This document shows, piece after piece, positions 11,335 through 26,300 of a stretch of DNA of 64,000 nucleotides. This DNA is from Taeniopygia guttata (Eukaryota > Chordata > Aves > Passeriformes > Estrildidae). How positions within the stretch are numbered: position 1 is the first letter of the stretch; the number at the start of each line of letters is the position of its first letter. The position numbers and the translations under genes are program-made. Location: contig NC_133063.1 of the NCBI RefSeq assembly GCF_048771995.1, forward strand, positions 15,480,063-15,544,062, in the 5' to 3' direction. The notes beneath the pieces are model-generated. The model ran no database searches, had not been told where the DNA came from, and saw only the letters and a program-made list of their open reading frames with translations.

Positions 11335-11861
11335 GTGGGAATTGCTAAGCTGAACAGCAATAGTCATGGGAGATGCTGCAAAACTTTGCTTTGCCAAACA
11401 AAATAAGGAACAGGAAATTTTGCATCCAAAAGAATTAAAAGAAAGTCCTTTACAGATAGACTGCCAAGTCATGGATGAATATGGAAGTGGCTGTAGCAAT
11501 AAAATAGATACCAGCTTGCAAAAGAAGAAGGGAACTCCAGGTCATTACGGAAGCAGTCCCAGGCGAGGGCCACGAAGTGTTTTGAGTAGTCCAAATTCAC
11601 TTAAAAACACAGCTTACAGTCAAGGGTCAAAGTTAAATGATATCCAGAGAGACCAAATGAAGAAGTGGGTATCTGATGACCACCGTGGTTCTGCTGACAC
11701 CTGGAGAGAGTACCGTTCTGCTGCCTGGATTCCTGGGCATGGCAGGACAAGAAAGGACTCTTTTCACGAGGTGGAAGGTGCTGGAAACAGAAATGTAAGA
11801 CAACAACTTCAGGAGGATTTAATGAGCAAAGATGTGCCAGACATGCTGAAAGGAAGTTCTG
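11335..11861 (+). CDS. TUT7: TUT7 exon 2: start codon and N-terminal basic region
   Basis: The acceptor AG is at 11333-11334, 31 bases of leader follow, then ATG at 11366 (G at -3, G at +4). It encodes residues 1-165, a charged, probably disordered segment that aligns with the mammalian N terminus through blocks such as [19 protein letters not shown] and RKDSFHE. The donor is TCTG|GTAATC at 11861. The frame happens to stay open into the intron as far as 11902, so it looks longer in a raw translation. Confidence 0.92.
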
Positions 11862-14800
11862 GTAATCACATATTTCTTTGTTTTTGCATAGCTATCCAGT
11901 AAAGTAGCTTTGTACCTGTGTTACTGAAAAGTAAAGCAAAAAAAGTGGTTTTGTTCTCTCATGTATTGCAAACTGTTGACTGCTCTGTACTTGTAGCACT
12001 TCAGACAAATTGTTACAGCAAATAATACAGAACTTGTTTTATAGATTGTGTTGTCTTTGTAGTTTAGCCTGTGAGTGATAGGAGTAAGTAGATTGCAGCA
12101 GCTGTGTAGTGTCCCTGTTTGTTGTTTTCCCTGTACAATTTTGATGGAATCTGTCAAGGCTGGGAAGAAATCTTTCAATTAAGCTGGTAACAGAGTAAGA
12201 TTTTTGGCGCTACCAATGAGGTCTTTAACAATGTATCTTAATGAAGATTGAAAACAATGCTGTGTCAGTATTGTGAGAACTCAGTACAGCAATAACACGA
12301 GTCTAGTTCTTCATACATATTTAACTTCCCTGTGGTTAGTTGGTACTAATAATCAGAGTACAAACCCAAAGCATTGAAATGTCAGGAACGACAGCATAAG
12401 GGAGGGTGAAGTGATCCATACAATCATTTTCATTGAATGCAAGTAAAGCAGAAATAGGAAGCTTAAAAGAATATAGAGAATATAACTTGTGTGTGATGCT
12501 GCTAACAGGGAATGCTAGTCGACAAGAAACCTGTCTTATTTTATTTAAGAGTGGGAGCCAAAGGCAGTAGTGATCAGAGCCTCTGCTGAGAAGAGCTGTT
12601 CCTGGTTGACACTAGGAAGTCCAGCAATTAAATGTCCTTTGCCTTGATACTAGCTGTCACTAAAAAGATAAACTGCAAACAGGTGCCCAGCGTCTCTTGT
12701 TAGAAGTAAGCTGCACACAGCTCAACCTCACATGAGGAGAGAGCAGAGTGTTTTCAAAGCTTTTTCTTCAGTTAAAGTTTGGAACAACTGGCAATCATAC
12801 TTGAGAACTTAAGGGAAGTGAGTTGCTAATTATAGGAATGGGCACGTGTCTCTTAAAAGAAAAATTAAAATAGTGTGCAGCTTAAATCTCAGGGGTCAGT
12901 TTTGGAACAAATAATATACTGTAAGTATTTGAAAAGTAATAAAGACAAGTAGTAAGTGTGCATTTTTTAAGGAAAAGGTATGCTAAGCCCTAATTTATTT
13001 ATTTAAAATTGTCATCAGTCCCCTGTGGACATGGGAAAGGTAGTTGGTAGGTATTGCTTGTACTGGTGCTGTACTACTTTGGATACTCTGTAATAAATTA
13101 GTGGAAAATTGTGTGGATTAAATTAATGTAAGAGGCTTGCAAAGCTAATTAGGTAACTATACTCAGAAACTACTAAAGAAAGTATTTTGTCAGTTAAAGA
13201 AAGTAGTGAGTGAACATCTAGTGAGTGAGGATTCTATTCCATTCAATGTTTGTTATACTACTCTAATGATGAATGGAGAAAACAGACCTATTAATTTTGT
13301 GCTCTGAAAATTGAATATGCTGTGGGGCTGGTAGGAATGGAATGCAGAAAAGCAGGAAGGTCAATTAAAGTACCTTTGCACAGTTGGAGAAATGACCTAC
13401 ATATAGGATGAAATACAAAGAATATGTAAATGCCATTGTTTAAGGAGGAATATCAGCTGTGCAGATAAAGGAGGAAAAGTTACTATAAAGTAATATTTTT
13501 TCTGAGAAGGATCTGAAATGATAGTGAATCAGAGATGATAATGGGTAGTCATTATCATGGGGTTGTGAGGCTTTTAAAAACACTCAGAGTCTGAAGTACC
13601 TCTTCTCCTGAGTAGTCCTCCATCCAGTTTTGGCACTCCACTTGTATGAAAATAGAAGCTGTGCAAAGAAAAGCAAGAAGGTTGTCAAGACATGTAGGAA
13701 ACAGAAGCTATTCAAACTGTGAACAATGCCCAATATTTCTGCAAAATGAAGAGGGTAGGGAGGTAATCTTCTGTATAGGAAGCTGTAAAAAGCTCCTACT
13801 TCAAAAGCTCCTGCTTAGTACTGTAAAAAGCTACTACTGATGTCGTAAACTATGTTGTTTCTTTCCAGTCGATAGGACACAAAAAAATGGGCCTAAAAAT
13901 TGAGCAAGAGAGGTTTCAGATGAGGAATAAAGGGCAAGTTTCTAAAGGTAAAGCTAGGAAGGTTCTGGAGAAGTTCATGGGCAGCTCATGGAAAAGGTAC
14001 TTGAAGGCCTTTACAGGCCTTCAAGAACAGGTTAGCTGAGCATTGCTCAGATTTGACAGAGTTCATTTCATCCTGCTGTGAAGCACAGGCATGGCATAGC
14101 TCACCTCCTGAGCTCCCTTCAGAAATTTTATGTCAAGTAGCAAAATTACCAAAAATGTTTCTTCTAGCATTTACTTGAAATATTTTGTGCAGTTGTCCAT
14201 CTCATTGCCTTCATATCTTTATTGTAGCTCATAAGGAAGTTTACCAAATCTCTGAGACACTGTTCTTTAGTACTTTATTTAATCATTAACCTATAATTAG
14301 ATTGTCACTATTGTACCCACCAAATATTAGAAGTATTTATTTAGTTCGTAAATTTTTTAAAGTTACTTATTGGCTAAAGAAATAATTGAGACATAGGTAG
14401 TTGTCATAGGCTTTTCTGTGAAAACATTAATATACCTCCAGGTTCTATCCACGCTCATGAGTTAAAAAATATAGTGAAACAGATGTGGCACATCTTAGGA
14501 ATTTGAGCAGAAGTGTCAATGCAAAAATGGAGAATGTAGGAAAGGTTCAGAAGCTCAGACTTCTGTTTGTGCTCCCTGGAGATTCCTTTGGAGTACTGCT
14601 TCTACAACCTCTTAGGCCTAAATTCTCTTTATTGCAGCTTAAACTTGTGCTGCTGCTGAAAGAAAGAAATTATATTACCATCTTTGCCCTGGTACTGTTT
14701 ACACCACTAATACACATGTGCTGTGTAATGAACTGAATCAAATAACTGGTCACAAATACACAACTTGGTTGTTACCCTTTTGCCAATTATTAGAGACAAA

Positions 14801-17260
14801 AATTGTGGTCATGGGAAAGAAATTTTGTAAATGTATTTAGAAGAGGAATTTATCTGGGGTTTTTATTTTGCCTTTTTTAATTACTACAGATTAAATGCTA
14901 TGATAAAAGTTGGGAGTCTAAGGAAGTTGCATTAACTTTCTTAGAAGAAGGGAACTTTAGAAAATCCAGGCATTGGGACATCCTGTATTGCTGTACAAGT
15001 TAAAGGCAAGGTGTGGAAGTCTAATATATATATTTATTCCTGAGATTATTTTTACAGGTATTGGCTTTGGGCCAATAGCAGCTTCTGCTTCAAAATTATG
15101 ATAAAATTCACTTTAAAGTAGAAGAGGTGTTTAGATTGATTTGTTCCAGAGCTTTTGCTGTAAACACAACAAGCTTTTTAAGCATTATTATTATGGAAGT
15201 TTTACAGCTTTGTTAAAGCAATGTGCACATACTTAGCAAGTACATTCTTTAGTGTCTGTAGCCAGCAGTGGTGCTTACTTTTTTCTACTTGTTTATTTAA
15301 TATTGTGAAGATATACTGGTTTAGCCGAAAGGCAAATTACATTATCACCAGTAATAATCCTTTGTTAATGAATTGCTTATATGTGAGTTAAACTACAACA
15401 GTGCCATATCAGAGTGCTGCTAGGTCTTGCAAATCATTCAGATTGGCCTGAACTTTTTAATTCTGTCATATTTGTAGTCTGCCTTATTTGTCTACCAAAG
15501 CCTAGCCAGGCATCCCAAAATCTTTGGACATACTCTGTATTTTCTGTGTAATGACATACAGGCATATCTATTGCATTTAGTTCTAATTTTTTTTTTTCCA
15601 GTTAACAAAGGTATCTAAATAAGGTGATTTTCTTCAGTGGAACAAATTAATTGATTTATATGTAGTTTGGGATAAAGGCACTATAGGTGGTGATACTAAC
15701 ATACACTTATTATTATCTGACTTGCACAGGACAAATTGTGAAACCAAACCAGGTAGGGGAATTGTGCTTTCTTTGACTCTCATGTAAGTAGAATGTTAAT
15801 TAAGGAAAACAATTTTTTAAATGCTGTGTGGTGCTCTGCAGTTATTTGATGTGTTTGCTCTCATAATTCTTTATAAGAAATGAAGAAGCTTAGAAAACCA
15901 AGGAGACTGAGAAGAACTGTAAAAGATGAGTGTGATCATGATGAAGTGGAAGATCCAGTCATAGATGAATCTGTGCTGTCAGCAAAAGAACTTCTGGGGC
16001 TCCAGCAAGCTGAAGAACGATTGAAGCGAGACTACATTTATAGACTGAAGAAGGTGCTGCTGTCTTTACTCATACAGATAGTCCTCTCCTATTTTTTGTG
16101 CATATAAATATATTGTACATGGTACACTTTGAGCAATATCTCTGACTGTAGCCAGAAAGTTTAGTTACAGAATTTTAGTAACCATATTGGCTGCTAATGA
16201 ATTATAAAAAGAAAAGAGTTTATCTTTTGGGGTCTTTTGTTGCAACATTGATAGCAGTTCAAGTTCAAAAAAATGGCTGCTCCTTTAGTTCATGGAATGA
16301 CGTCAGATCTTAGTTTAAATGCTGGAGTAGTTGTTTCTTCAGTTCATATATTCTTCCATGGGCATTGGGTATTTTCTCCTGTAAAAGATACGGTGTTGCA
16401 TGTAATTGACATGGTATCATTCTTCTGACATTACATTTGATGTGCAAACTTTTTGATGGCAAATAAGAAAAGAAGGAAGCTACAGTGAGTAGGTGTAAGT
16501 TTCAGAGTTAGTCCATTGAACTTAGCTAGGGTACTGAATGAAATGAAAATGATACCTTTATATATTTTAAGGGGTTCTTTTACTATCTTTATTTTAGCAA
16601 CCTCGAAGCTACCCATCAGCAAAATATACCTGCAAGTTGTGTGATGTTCTCATTGAGTCAGTGGCTTTTGCTCATAAGCATATTAAAGAAAAAAGACACA
16701 AGAAAAGCTTAAAGGTGAGTTTAGCCCAGGAAAAATTATAAACTGGTTTAATGAAACCTTCCTTACCTCACTAAAAATAATGAAATGGCACTGCTTTTAA
16801 AACCACTCCACCTTTACTTTTTTACCATGTTTCAATCTTTTTAAAAAGTGTTACATAGTGATACTAATGAAAACAGTAAGTTTGGGACATGAACTTTGCA
16901 ATGAGGAGTAGTTGGTAGGGCAGAATTAGAAGTTATAGCCTATATGGCAGAAGTAGATGTTATAACTGAAACATCAGAATGAATATTTCAGTTTAGAAAT
17001 GCTGCAAAAATTAAGCATCTGTCCAGTATTACAGATTTGTTTATATGTAAAGGAAATAGGTTTGTTTTGAGCATAACTATCAAAATAACTTCAAGCGTAA
17101 CATGAATTTTACTTTTTTTTAACAGCTTCTAATTTGTCTGCTTGAAGTGGACAAAAATGTCTTATGCAGATTTTGTGTTTCTTCCTCTTTAGCTGCTACG
17201 TTTTGACACTTCATAGGTGATGAAGATGATTTTTTTTTAACATGCCAAATACATGTATGC

Positions 17261-17344
<84 letters not shown>

Positions 17345-20300
17345 GAACATTACTGAAACCTTCTGGAGTATCAGATTCTTTATTGCTTCAAATTATCTAC
17401 ATTACCTGGAAAATTTGTGGTGGTTCTGGTATTACTTGGGATGAGTTTATGACATTCATTTTATCATGTAAAGCAACTCAAGAACCTCACTGAAACATTG
17501 GTTTTGTTATCTTGAAAGGAAAAGCAAGAAGAACAACGGCTGACTGCTCTTCCTCCTCCTACGCCTTCCCAGATACAAGCTATTGGTGTTGCTATTGAAA
17601 ATGTTGTGCAGGAGTTTGGCTTAAATAATGAAGATCTAGAAGAAAGGCTTAGCATTAAAACAATGATGGAAAGCTTGCTGCGTCAAAAATTGCCAGGTAT
17701 TATTTGCAATTTAAGTACTAGATATGCCCACTTATTAAAAACAAAGTAACAACAAAAACTGAACAAACAAAAAAATAACCAAACAAAAAAGTCGCCAACA
17801 GCTTATGAAATGAAAACTGAATTTAAAACCTTATCTCTCTAAATTCTAAAACAGCATGTTTAGTTACTAGTCTGTTGAACAACGTGATTTAGGAATATAA
17901 ACCTGTTCCAGAATTAAATTACAATGGAGTTCATGACCCAAACAGGCCTGTAGTAAAAAGTGAGATGATAAAGATGTGATGGTACGTCTTCATGATAAGA
18001 CTTTACCAACAGCAGCATGGGAGGCAGGATTTAGTAACAGTTCTGGGCTGTTAAAGACCTTTCTTCTTTTCCTGTGCTTACCAAAACCAAGTGTAGGTTT
18101 AAGATGTTAACAATGTTGTAGGTAGCAACAGACTTAGAGTTAGGCATAGTGTAAATGAAATATAATTCTTTTCGTTACAGAGTGTTCATTAAGATTGTAT
18201 GGCTCCTCCTATAGCAGATTTGGTTTCAAAACTTCAGACTTAAACATAGATACCCAGTTTCCTGCCAATGTAAGTAAGGCCATTTTATTAAGTATGTGTT
18301 AGTGGTTTTGAATGTTTGCATCTTCATGTAGATTATATTGTAAATATATTTTATAGTGTGGTAGTAACACTTTTATAAAAGCCCATTGGGTAAAACAGTG
18401 GCGGTCTGGTCTTAAAATAACATTCTTCACAGAGCTGTAGTCATCAGGCAGTGTGATAATGCATCTTTATGTTTTGCTGAAACTTCTTATGAAAACACTT
18501 AAAACATCTGTACTCTAGCAGTCCTCGGAGACAGATGATTATTCATGTTCTCTAACAGCTGGAGTAAATGACACTTCTGTGATCTTGTTGCAGTACTGAT
18601 CCTGGTTTTGTATTGATATATTCACATGCACATTTTGACTACTAGGTTATATTTGAGCCATGAAACCTCATGGTTTTTAATATGTGGAGTAATTTAAGGT
18701 CTTTATTTGTTATGTTAATTGTTTTTATGCATCTTTGTGCTTGAACATTGAAAAGGAATTAAGGACCTGATTCCATACTTAAACTTACTGCTGCTGTAGT
18801 TGATTTGGCAGTCCCATTGTTAGAATTTAACATTTCCTTTAGGAAACCAAGAGTTATCTAAGTTCATAACATGCACAGAATTTTAAAAAGCCATAATTCC
18901 AGTTTTTAATATGATGTAAGTCCACTGTGTCAGAATGCAGTCATATTTAAGCACACTGAAACAATAATTCTGTTGGTGGGGGTTTTCTTCCCATAACCAA
19001 GTCTTTGATAAAGGTAAAAATAACTCTAGGAAGAATTACTCCAGGATTATATATTTTTCCTTCAAAGCAACCACAGCTCCTGTTCCCTTTAATACAACTT
19101 AATAATAGTGAAGTACACATAAAGGTGGTTTTAAATTTGAGTTGTAGAAAATCACTTTCTTGACAGGTGGTTGATAAAAAACAGCTTTATTTCTTTTATT
19201 GACAGATGGCTCAACCAGATGTTCTCTTACTTGTGCAAGAAAGTCTCCAGAACAGTGGTAAGAAAAAATTACTGCCTTCTCAATTTCATTAAACTATTAC
19301 TGCTTAGTATTGTTGAATTTCACCTCTGATGAACAGGTACATCACATGCTATTCTTTTCTTAGAAAGACATGAGACTGAATAATACTGCAGAAAAGAATG
19401 CATTAGGAAAACTACTTTTAGTTTGACATTCATGTTACGAGGGCCAAAGTTTTCTTATTTTTGATGATGTGAGAAATTCCTAGTGTGAGGCATTCTTCTA
19501 CATTATAAGTGAAGATGTTAGTACATGTGAGGTAGACTCTGCTGCCCTCCCCAGCTTGCTCTATTAGCCATGCATAGTACAGAAAGCAGCCTAAGTTCTT
19601 TAACAGAAACCCAGTAATGTACTTTCACATTGTGGTCTCTTTTCCTGTAATTACCTTCATGTGTGTGTCAGTGCAGGTGATGGCCATGTACAGATGACTG
19701 CATAGAGGCACACGGGGTTTTTTCAGATAATGAGTGTAACTCTGCACATTTATACAAGGAAGTAAAGTTTATGATCCTTAAATGGCACTTCCTCAACCCA
19801 AGCATATGCAGGCAAGAAAAAAAAAAAGAAAATACTGGGCGAGGGGGCATGAAAACTCTACTCTTTTTAAATGCAGATTGCAAAAAGTAGCTTCACTGTT
19901 TCTTTGCCTTGCTTTATGCCCACAGCTTGGGAACCACACCATATGATTCAAAACATGTATGTTTACTGACTTAGATTTTCTCAGTGGCACCCACACCATC
20001 ATTGTATGTGCATTTTATTGTCTGGACCATTGTGGTCTTTGAGAATGGGGTTATTTTTAAGTTAGATTAGAGGGAGAAGACAAAGGTCTCGTAAGAAGTT
20101 AGGGTCACTATTGTATCAGAAAAGCAATAAATATTTGCATTAACATGTTGTGCAGTGTCTTCTCTGTGCGTGAGAAGATACAGGGATAGAGCATTAGGTG
20201 TTTGAGATACCTTAGTGGAAAAAGCAAGATAATTTTTGGTGAAATTAGGTGTCCAGTTGGCTAAATAACATCACAAAAATCTTGTCATTTCAGAATCTTT

Positions 20301-23300
20301 GAGTAAAGTATCTAAAATTCTTTGACAGTTTCTTCCCCTCCTGGCCCAGTGAAACCATAGGTTTCAAAAGGTATCAAAAAATAAGTTGAGTTTGGATCAA
20401 TCAGCACCACTAAGAGAAGGAACTAGGGTGGCTGACAGCTGAATTATATTTGGAAAATTATATCAAGAATAAGAAGGAAAAAAACCAGAAAAATCATAGC
20501 AAAAGGACATAATGTAGGCAAGCCTGTTCTATATTTACATAAGAGATTGTCAGATAACAAGAGAAAATAATTTTTTCTGTATAGTAGTGATGTAACACTC
20601 TGTTTTTATTTTTTGCACTAATATTGTTCCATAGGTGTTGTAGGTCTCTCTGTATACCTCAATTACTGAAGCCAGTGCGTAACCAAAATATACCTCCTTA
20701 ATTTTACGTACTGTGTATATATGAATTTTGAAAAGTTCTGGTTTTTCTCTGTATTTTCCTAACAGTTTTTATTGTATAGACCATACTTTTCCTATCAGAT
20801 GTGAAACACATAAATCACATGTACTTTATTTTTCTCAATATTAGTCATTATATTAGAAGATGAAATTCTACCTGTACTCTTCTAGTTGCATCCAGTTCAA
20901 CGTACTTTTTTATTAACATCATGCTTAATGTGGCTTCTTTTTCTTTTTCCCATTTAGAATCTTTTACGGAAGTTGATGCAGATTTCCATGCTAGAGTACC
21001 AGTGGTGGTGTGCAGAGAAAAGAAAAGGTCTCGGTTGTCAATTTGTGTGTTCTAATAGTATATAGCAATATAAATTATATTACCACCTGATAAATGACGT
21101 TTCTGTACTAAATTATTACAGTTCCATGGATCTTGAAACACAAACTAACACTCATGGGCAAGTCATTCCTAGCCTAGAATAAGAGGGTAAGGGTTGTTCT
21201 GTCCTCAGCTGTGTATTTTCCAACCCCTTCAACCATTATGGCTTCCAGCATGTACCCTTACCCTTCCATTTGGGATTATTGCTTAAGCAGAAACGTTCCT
21301 TTCTTATAGGTAGTGTACATACCATATTAAATTATAGATTTCTGTAAGGATAAGAACTTTGCTTAACTTAGCTTTGTTTGTATTTTGAGAACAAGTGAAA
21401 AATATTTTATTTTGCCCATTTGATGAATATCAATTAAGATTCATGAAACATTCTATAAACAGCTGCTGATTAAATATTACCAGTTATTTGGTGCTACCTT
21501 GATTTTTCAGTGTTTAAAAATATTTTATGTTGTGTTAAAACAGCATAGAAACTGTTTGATGGTGGGCGTGGTGCGGGAAGACATTTCTGTTTCATGAAAG
21601 AAATTAATACTACAACTTTTTCAATTCAGGAAATTAATATTAGAAAAATAGTTAAATTTGAATTGTATCTTAAAACGCGTGTACAGAAAATTATAATACA
21701 TATATTCTCAACCTAACTATAAATCAAATTAGTACCGCATGCTGCTTTTCATGCAGAGACGCTGTCTTTGAGAGGCTGTCAAGTCTTTCCTTACAGCCTT
21801 CTGCTACACTGTTCTGTGCGGTGTTATCTGACCTCTGGATGTTACAAAAGCTTCAAGATCTTTCATTTCTTTTTGGATTTTAGTGGCCTTATTTGTAAAG
21901 TGAGTGCAGGGAATGAGAATGCTTGTCTAACAGCAAACCATTTGGCTACACTTGGAAAGCTGGAACCCACTATCGTACCTTTAGTGATTGCCTTCAGGTA
22001 CTGGGCAAAGGTGAGAGTAATTTGTATTCCCTTATCTGTGAATAAATATTGAATTAACTTTGATATTATGCCTGTAGTTATGGTTTAGAAAATGGTGGTT
22101 GAAACAGCCCTTGGAAAAAGAGCTGTAATGAGGACATATGTTGTTATAAATTGTAAGTTTTTTAAATTACATAATTATCATTTGTGTGTGATAACATTCC
22201 ACTAAATTTCAAAAATGGAATTTTAAGCTTCATTCAGTGGAGTGCAGACTGTAAGCATCTTGCTGTGTTACCAAACTAGTCAGAGGCGTGCATAGGAGGT
22301 GGAATTGCTAGTTTCTCATAAACTTAATCCATCATGAAAAAAAAAGAAAAAACTGTTTGTCTCTATTGTAGATGAAAACAATCTTGGGAATTAACATAAC
22401 TTCTAAAATTTGTGTGTCTGCAATTAAAATATTAATTAAAATTTGAAAAATGTCTGACTAGTACTGTATCTATGCAGAAGGAGGTATCATTTTTTTGCAG
22501 ATGTGGTCTATGCTCTCTGTGTCCTATGGCTCTTAGACTGAAAATGTTATGGTAATATGATAGTAACTGCAGGAGATATGCAGCCTTGAGAACAAATTGC
22601 ATCTGGTAGGAGTTCAAAGGTATCTGAGTTTCTGTAGTATTCAATGTGACTGACTTCTGAACAGTAATTAAAAGAATATTTTTCATAGTATCACTTGAAA
22701 CTTCAATGACTGCACAATTTGTTTTTACAGTTATGCTGTGTGGATCGTCCTGAAGAGGGAGGCTTGTCGCCTTATGTGTTCGCTTTAATGGTTATTTTCT
22801 TTCTACAACAGAGGAAAGAGCCCTTTCTGCCTGTCTATTTGGGATCTTGGGTATGTGTATTAATACACTGAATAGTATAAATGAGAGGACCAGTTGCTTG
22901 TGGTGGTATATAGTCTGTCAGCTTTATGCTACTCTGAGCAAGCCATAAGTGAGCCATTTCTGCAGGAATTAAGAATTTGAATTCATGTGTGAATTCATCA
23001 TCATTCAATGACTACACTTAACTTCAGTATGCTTAGCTGTAAGGTTGCATTTCATAATCCTAGTCACTGAAGTAAGTGCTCTGTTGCCCCTTCTGTGAAT
23101 AAGGGGAGGTGGGCATTGAATAATGCATTTTGCAACTATTTACTTCCTCATTTTCTTCAGCTTTAACTCCAGACTGTTGAGAACTCGATCCACATAGCTA
23201 TATCCCAAAACAACATCTTAGAATTTGCCATCGAATTCTCCAAAAAATAGAGCATGGTTGGGGAGCACACTGGTACATTGATACCATTAGAAGGGATCAC

Positions 23301-26300
23301 ATTAGTAATTTACAGCATTTATTTCTTTGGTTTAGAAACCAAAATGCATCTTGATGTCAGTAGTTGTATTATGGATGCTAATCCAGAATCCAGTTCTGGA
23401 TTGGCATCCATAATACAATTCCAATAACTGAATTCCAATTCAATTATATTCATTGCACCCATTTTTGTACTTACAGTCTCTCGTTACATTTAGCACACAT
23501 GTTCCAATTCCTATAACTAATTACAAGAATTTTGCAGTTAGCAATTTTCTCTACTATGTTCCTGACTCATTCGAAAGCACATGCACTTTCTAAGCTGGAT
23601 GAGAAAAATGACCTTTTGGATATGGCCATATAATTATAAAATACATATTTATGGTTGTCTAATGTGCAAAGAAAAGGTTGCATGACACAGAATTACAGAA
23701 TTTTCTGGGCAGTCAGTTCCAATGTTTGGTCACTCACACAGTACACCCACACAAGTTCTTCCTCATAATCAGGTGGAACTTCCTGCATCAGTTTCTGCCC
23801 ATTGCTTCTTTTCCTATTGCTCAGCACCACCTGGATCCATCCTCTTGACACCCGCCCTTCAGATACTCAGACATTGATGAGTTGCCTCAGTTGCCTCTTC
23901 TCAAGGCTGAACAAGCCCAGCTTCCTCAGCCTTTCCTCATAACTGAGGTGCTTCAGTTGTTTAATTATCTTTGTAGCCCTTTGCTGGACGCACTTCAGGG
24001 GCTCCATGTCTCTCTTGTCCTGAGGAGCCCAAAACTGGACACAGCACTCCAGATGTGCCAGGGTTGAGTAAAAGGACAGGATCACTCCCCTCTCACCCTG
24101 CTGGCAATGCTCTTCCTAATGCACCCCAGGACACCACTGGCCTTCTTGGCCCCCAGGACACACTGCTGGCTCATGGACAGCTTGCTGCCCACCTGGACCC
24201 CCAGGTCCTTCTCCACAGAGCTGCTTTCCAGCAGATCCTCCCCCAGCCTGTGCTGGTGCCTGGGGTTATTCCTCCCCATTGGAATACAGGACCCTGCTTT
24301 TGCCTTTGCTGAATTTTCGGACAGCTCTTCTCTGCCCATCTCTGCATCCTGTCGTGTCCGCACTCTGGGGTATTGGCCACTGCTCCCAGCCTTGTGTTTT
24401 AATGACCTGCTGAGGGGGCCTCTGTCTCTTTGTCTCAGTCATTGCTGAGCAAATTAAACAACACTGGGCCCAGTATTGACCCTTGTGGGACACCCATAAT
24501 GACAAACCCATGTTTAGACTTCGTGTCACTAATTACAGCCCTCTGGGATCTGCCGTTCCTCCGCTTTTCAGTCCACCTCACTGTGTTTCCTGAGTGTGGA
24601 CACCTGCACACCCTTCCAGGTGCACAGAGCTATTGGGAGTTTTTTGTAAAGAAGTATTGGGAGAAGAGAGAAAGAGATTGGGACATATTCTAGTAGTAAC
24701 TTTTTTTAAACTTCAATTTACTGCACTGTGGGGACTAAAATGTAAAGTTCACATGATGTTTAGCTCTGTGTTTCTTTTTTTGTTTCCTCTAGGTTGGAGG
24801 ATTCTCATTAAACAAATTAACTCATTTTCATCTGAAAGAAGTCAAGAACGATGCTGTGGTTTGGGAGCATAACCCCACTGATGATTCTGATTTGCCACAA
24901 GAAACTTCCCCTAGAAGGGGCGAGGTCTGAACTTCTAAATTTTTACCTGTAGTATTCTAGCAGACATTGCTGTTCTCAAAAAAGAGCAATGTTGTCTTTC
25001 AGTTTTGTGCTTATGTTTCAAAACTATGAGCTGAACTAAGGGATTGCACGACTGCTTGCTTCAAGGTCTGTTGTGCTCACCTCTTGGTGCTAAGGAACTG
25101 TTCTTAGAAATTACTACTATTATAGCAACTTCGTAAGAAAAAGAATCACTATGTGATTGCATGTTGTGAGGGTTAACAATTCAGCCTAAACTTGGCTGAA
25201 AAATAGGCTGTATACTCCATTCTGTCCTGTGACACGAGATGTGCGTTTTTCTTTGAAATTTATGAATTACAGCATAAACACTTAAAGAACAAATTGTTAT
25301 TAAACACTGATGCTACTCTTAACCATTGCTGCATTCTTTAATTTTGAAGCTTTATACTATATCTTCCAACTTTTAAATTGCGTTTTTATTGCAATTGCAG
25401 GAGTGATAAATTCTGCCACACATAAAGGAAGCATAGCAGCTAAATGCCTGTGTACTAAATATTATTTAAGGTTTTCTTCTGTAATTGACAGGTTCCCTTA
25501 GTATTTGATGTAAGTCAGCAGTGTTCAGTGCCTGTTGGTCAGCTCTGGCTTGAACTGCTTCGTTTCTATGCTTTGGAGTTCAATATGGCTGATTTGGTTA
25601 TTAGCATACGACTCAAGGAACCAGTGTCTCGTGAACTAAAGGACTGGCCCAAAAAGCGCATTGCTGTGGAAGGTATATAAATATCTCTCGACAAACTTCA
25701 AAGAACTGTAACTTTAATTTTTATAAGGGGCTGACTTGGCTGTTAATATTGTGTGTTACAACTTAGAAATTTTTAATATTGGACTAGTTGTAGTAGAGTA
25801 TTTTTTTTAAATAAATTGGTATTATTTTAGACATTTTCAGAAATAATAAAGTGAACTAAAAAATTGTTTTCAGCACAATTTGTAGATCTTAAGTCCCTAT
25901 ACGATGTTTAGGAGTTATTAGCTAGTCAGACTCTGTAAGATGTTAAGTATTATTTTTTTAAGATTCACTGCTGACTCGCTTCTTCTTTCTACTAGACCCA
26001 TATTCAATCAAAAGGAATGTGGCAAGAACTCTGAACAGCCAGCTAGTGTATGTGTATATTCTTCACTGTCTGAGAGCAACTTACAAGTATTTTGCTTTGC
26101 CTCAAAAAAAAAGTGCAAAATGGAGCAAAATACCCTCTTCAAATGCAAGTGAGGAGAAATCCCAAATGCTGGATCAAGGAAAAAATGCTATAAAGCATGA
26201 AGATTCTGACTTGAAAAACTTGGATGGTAGAACAAAAATGGCCATAGTAGAAGATACCTTAATGGAGCATACACATATTCCCAAGGAACACAAAATTGGT

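Noticed and set aside
14000-14025. 10-bp inverted repeat (CTTGAAGGCC / GGCCTTCAAG) in TUT7 intron 2
   Set aside because: Short arms with a six-base loop; expected by chance in a 30-kb gene and with no supporting context.
17119-17444. Open frames rich in Tyr-Ile or Cys-Val
   Set aside because: They are translations of the TA/CA microsatellite.
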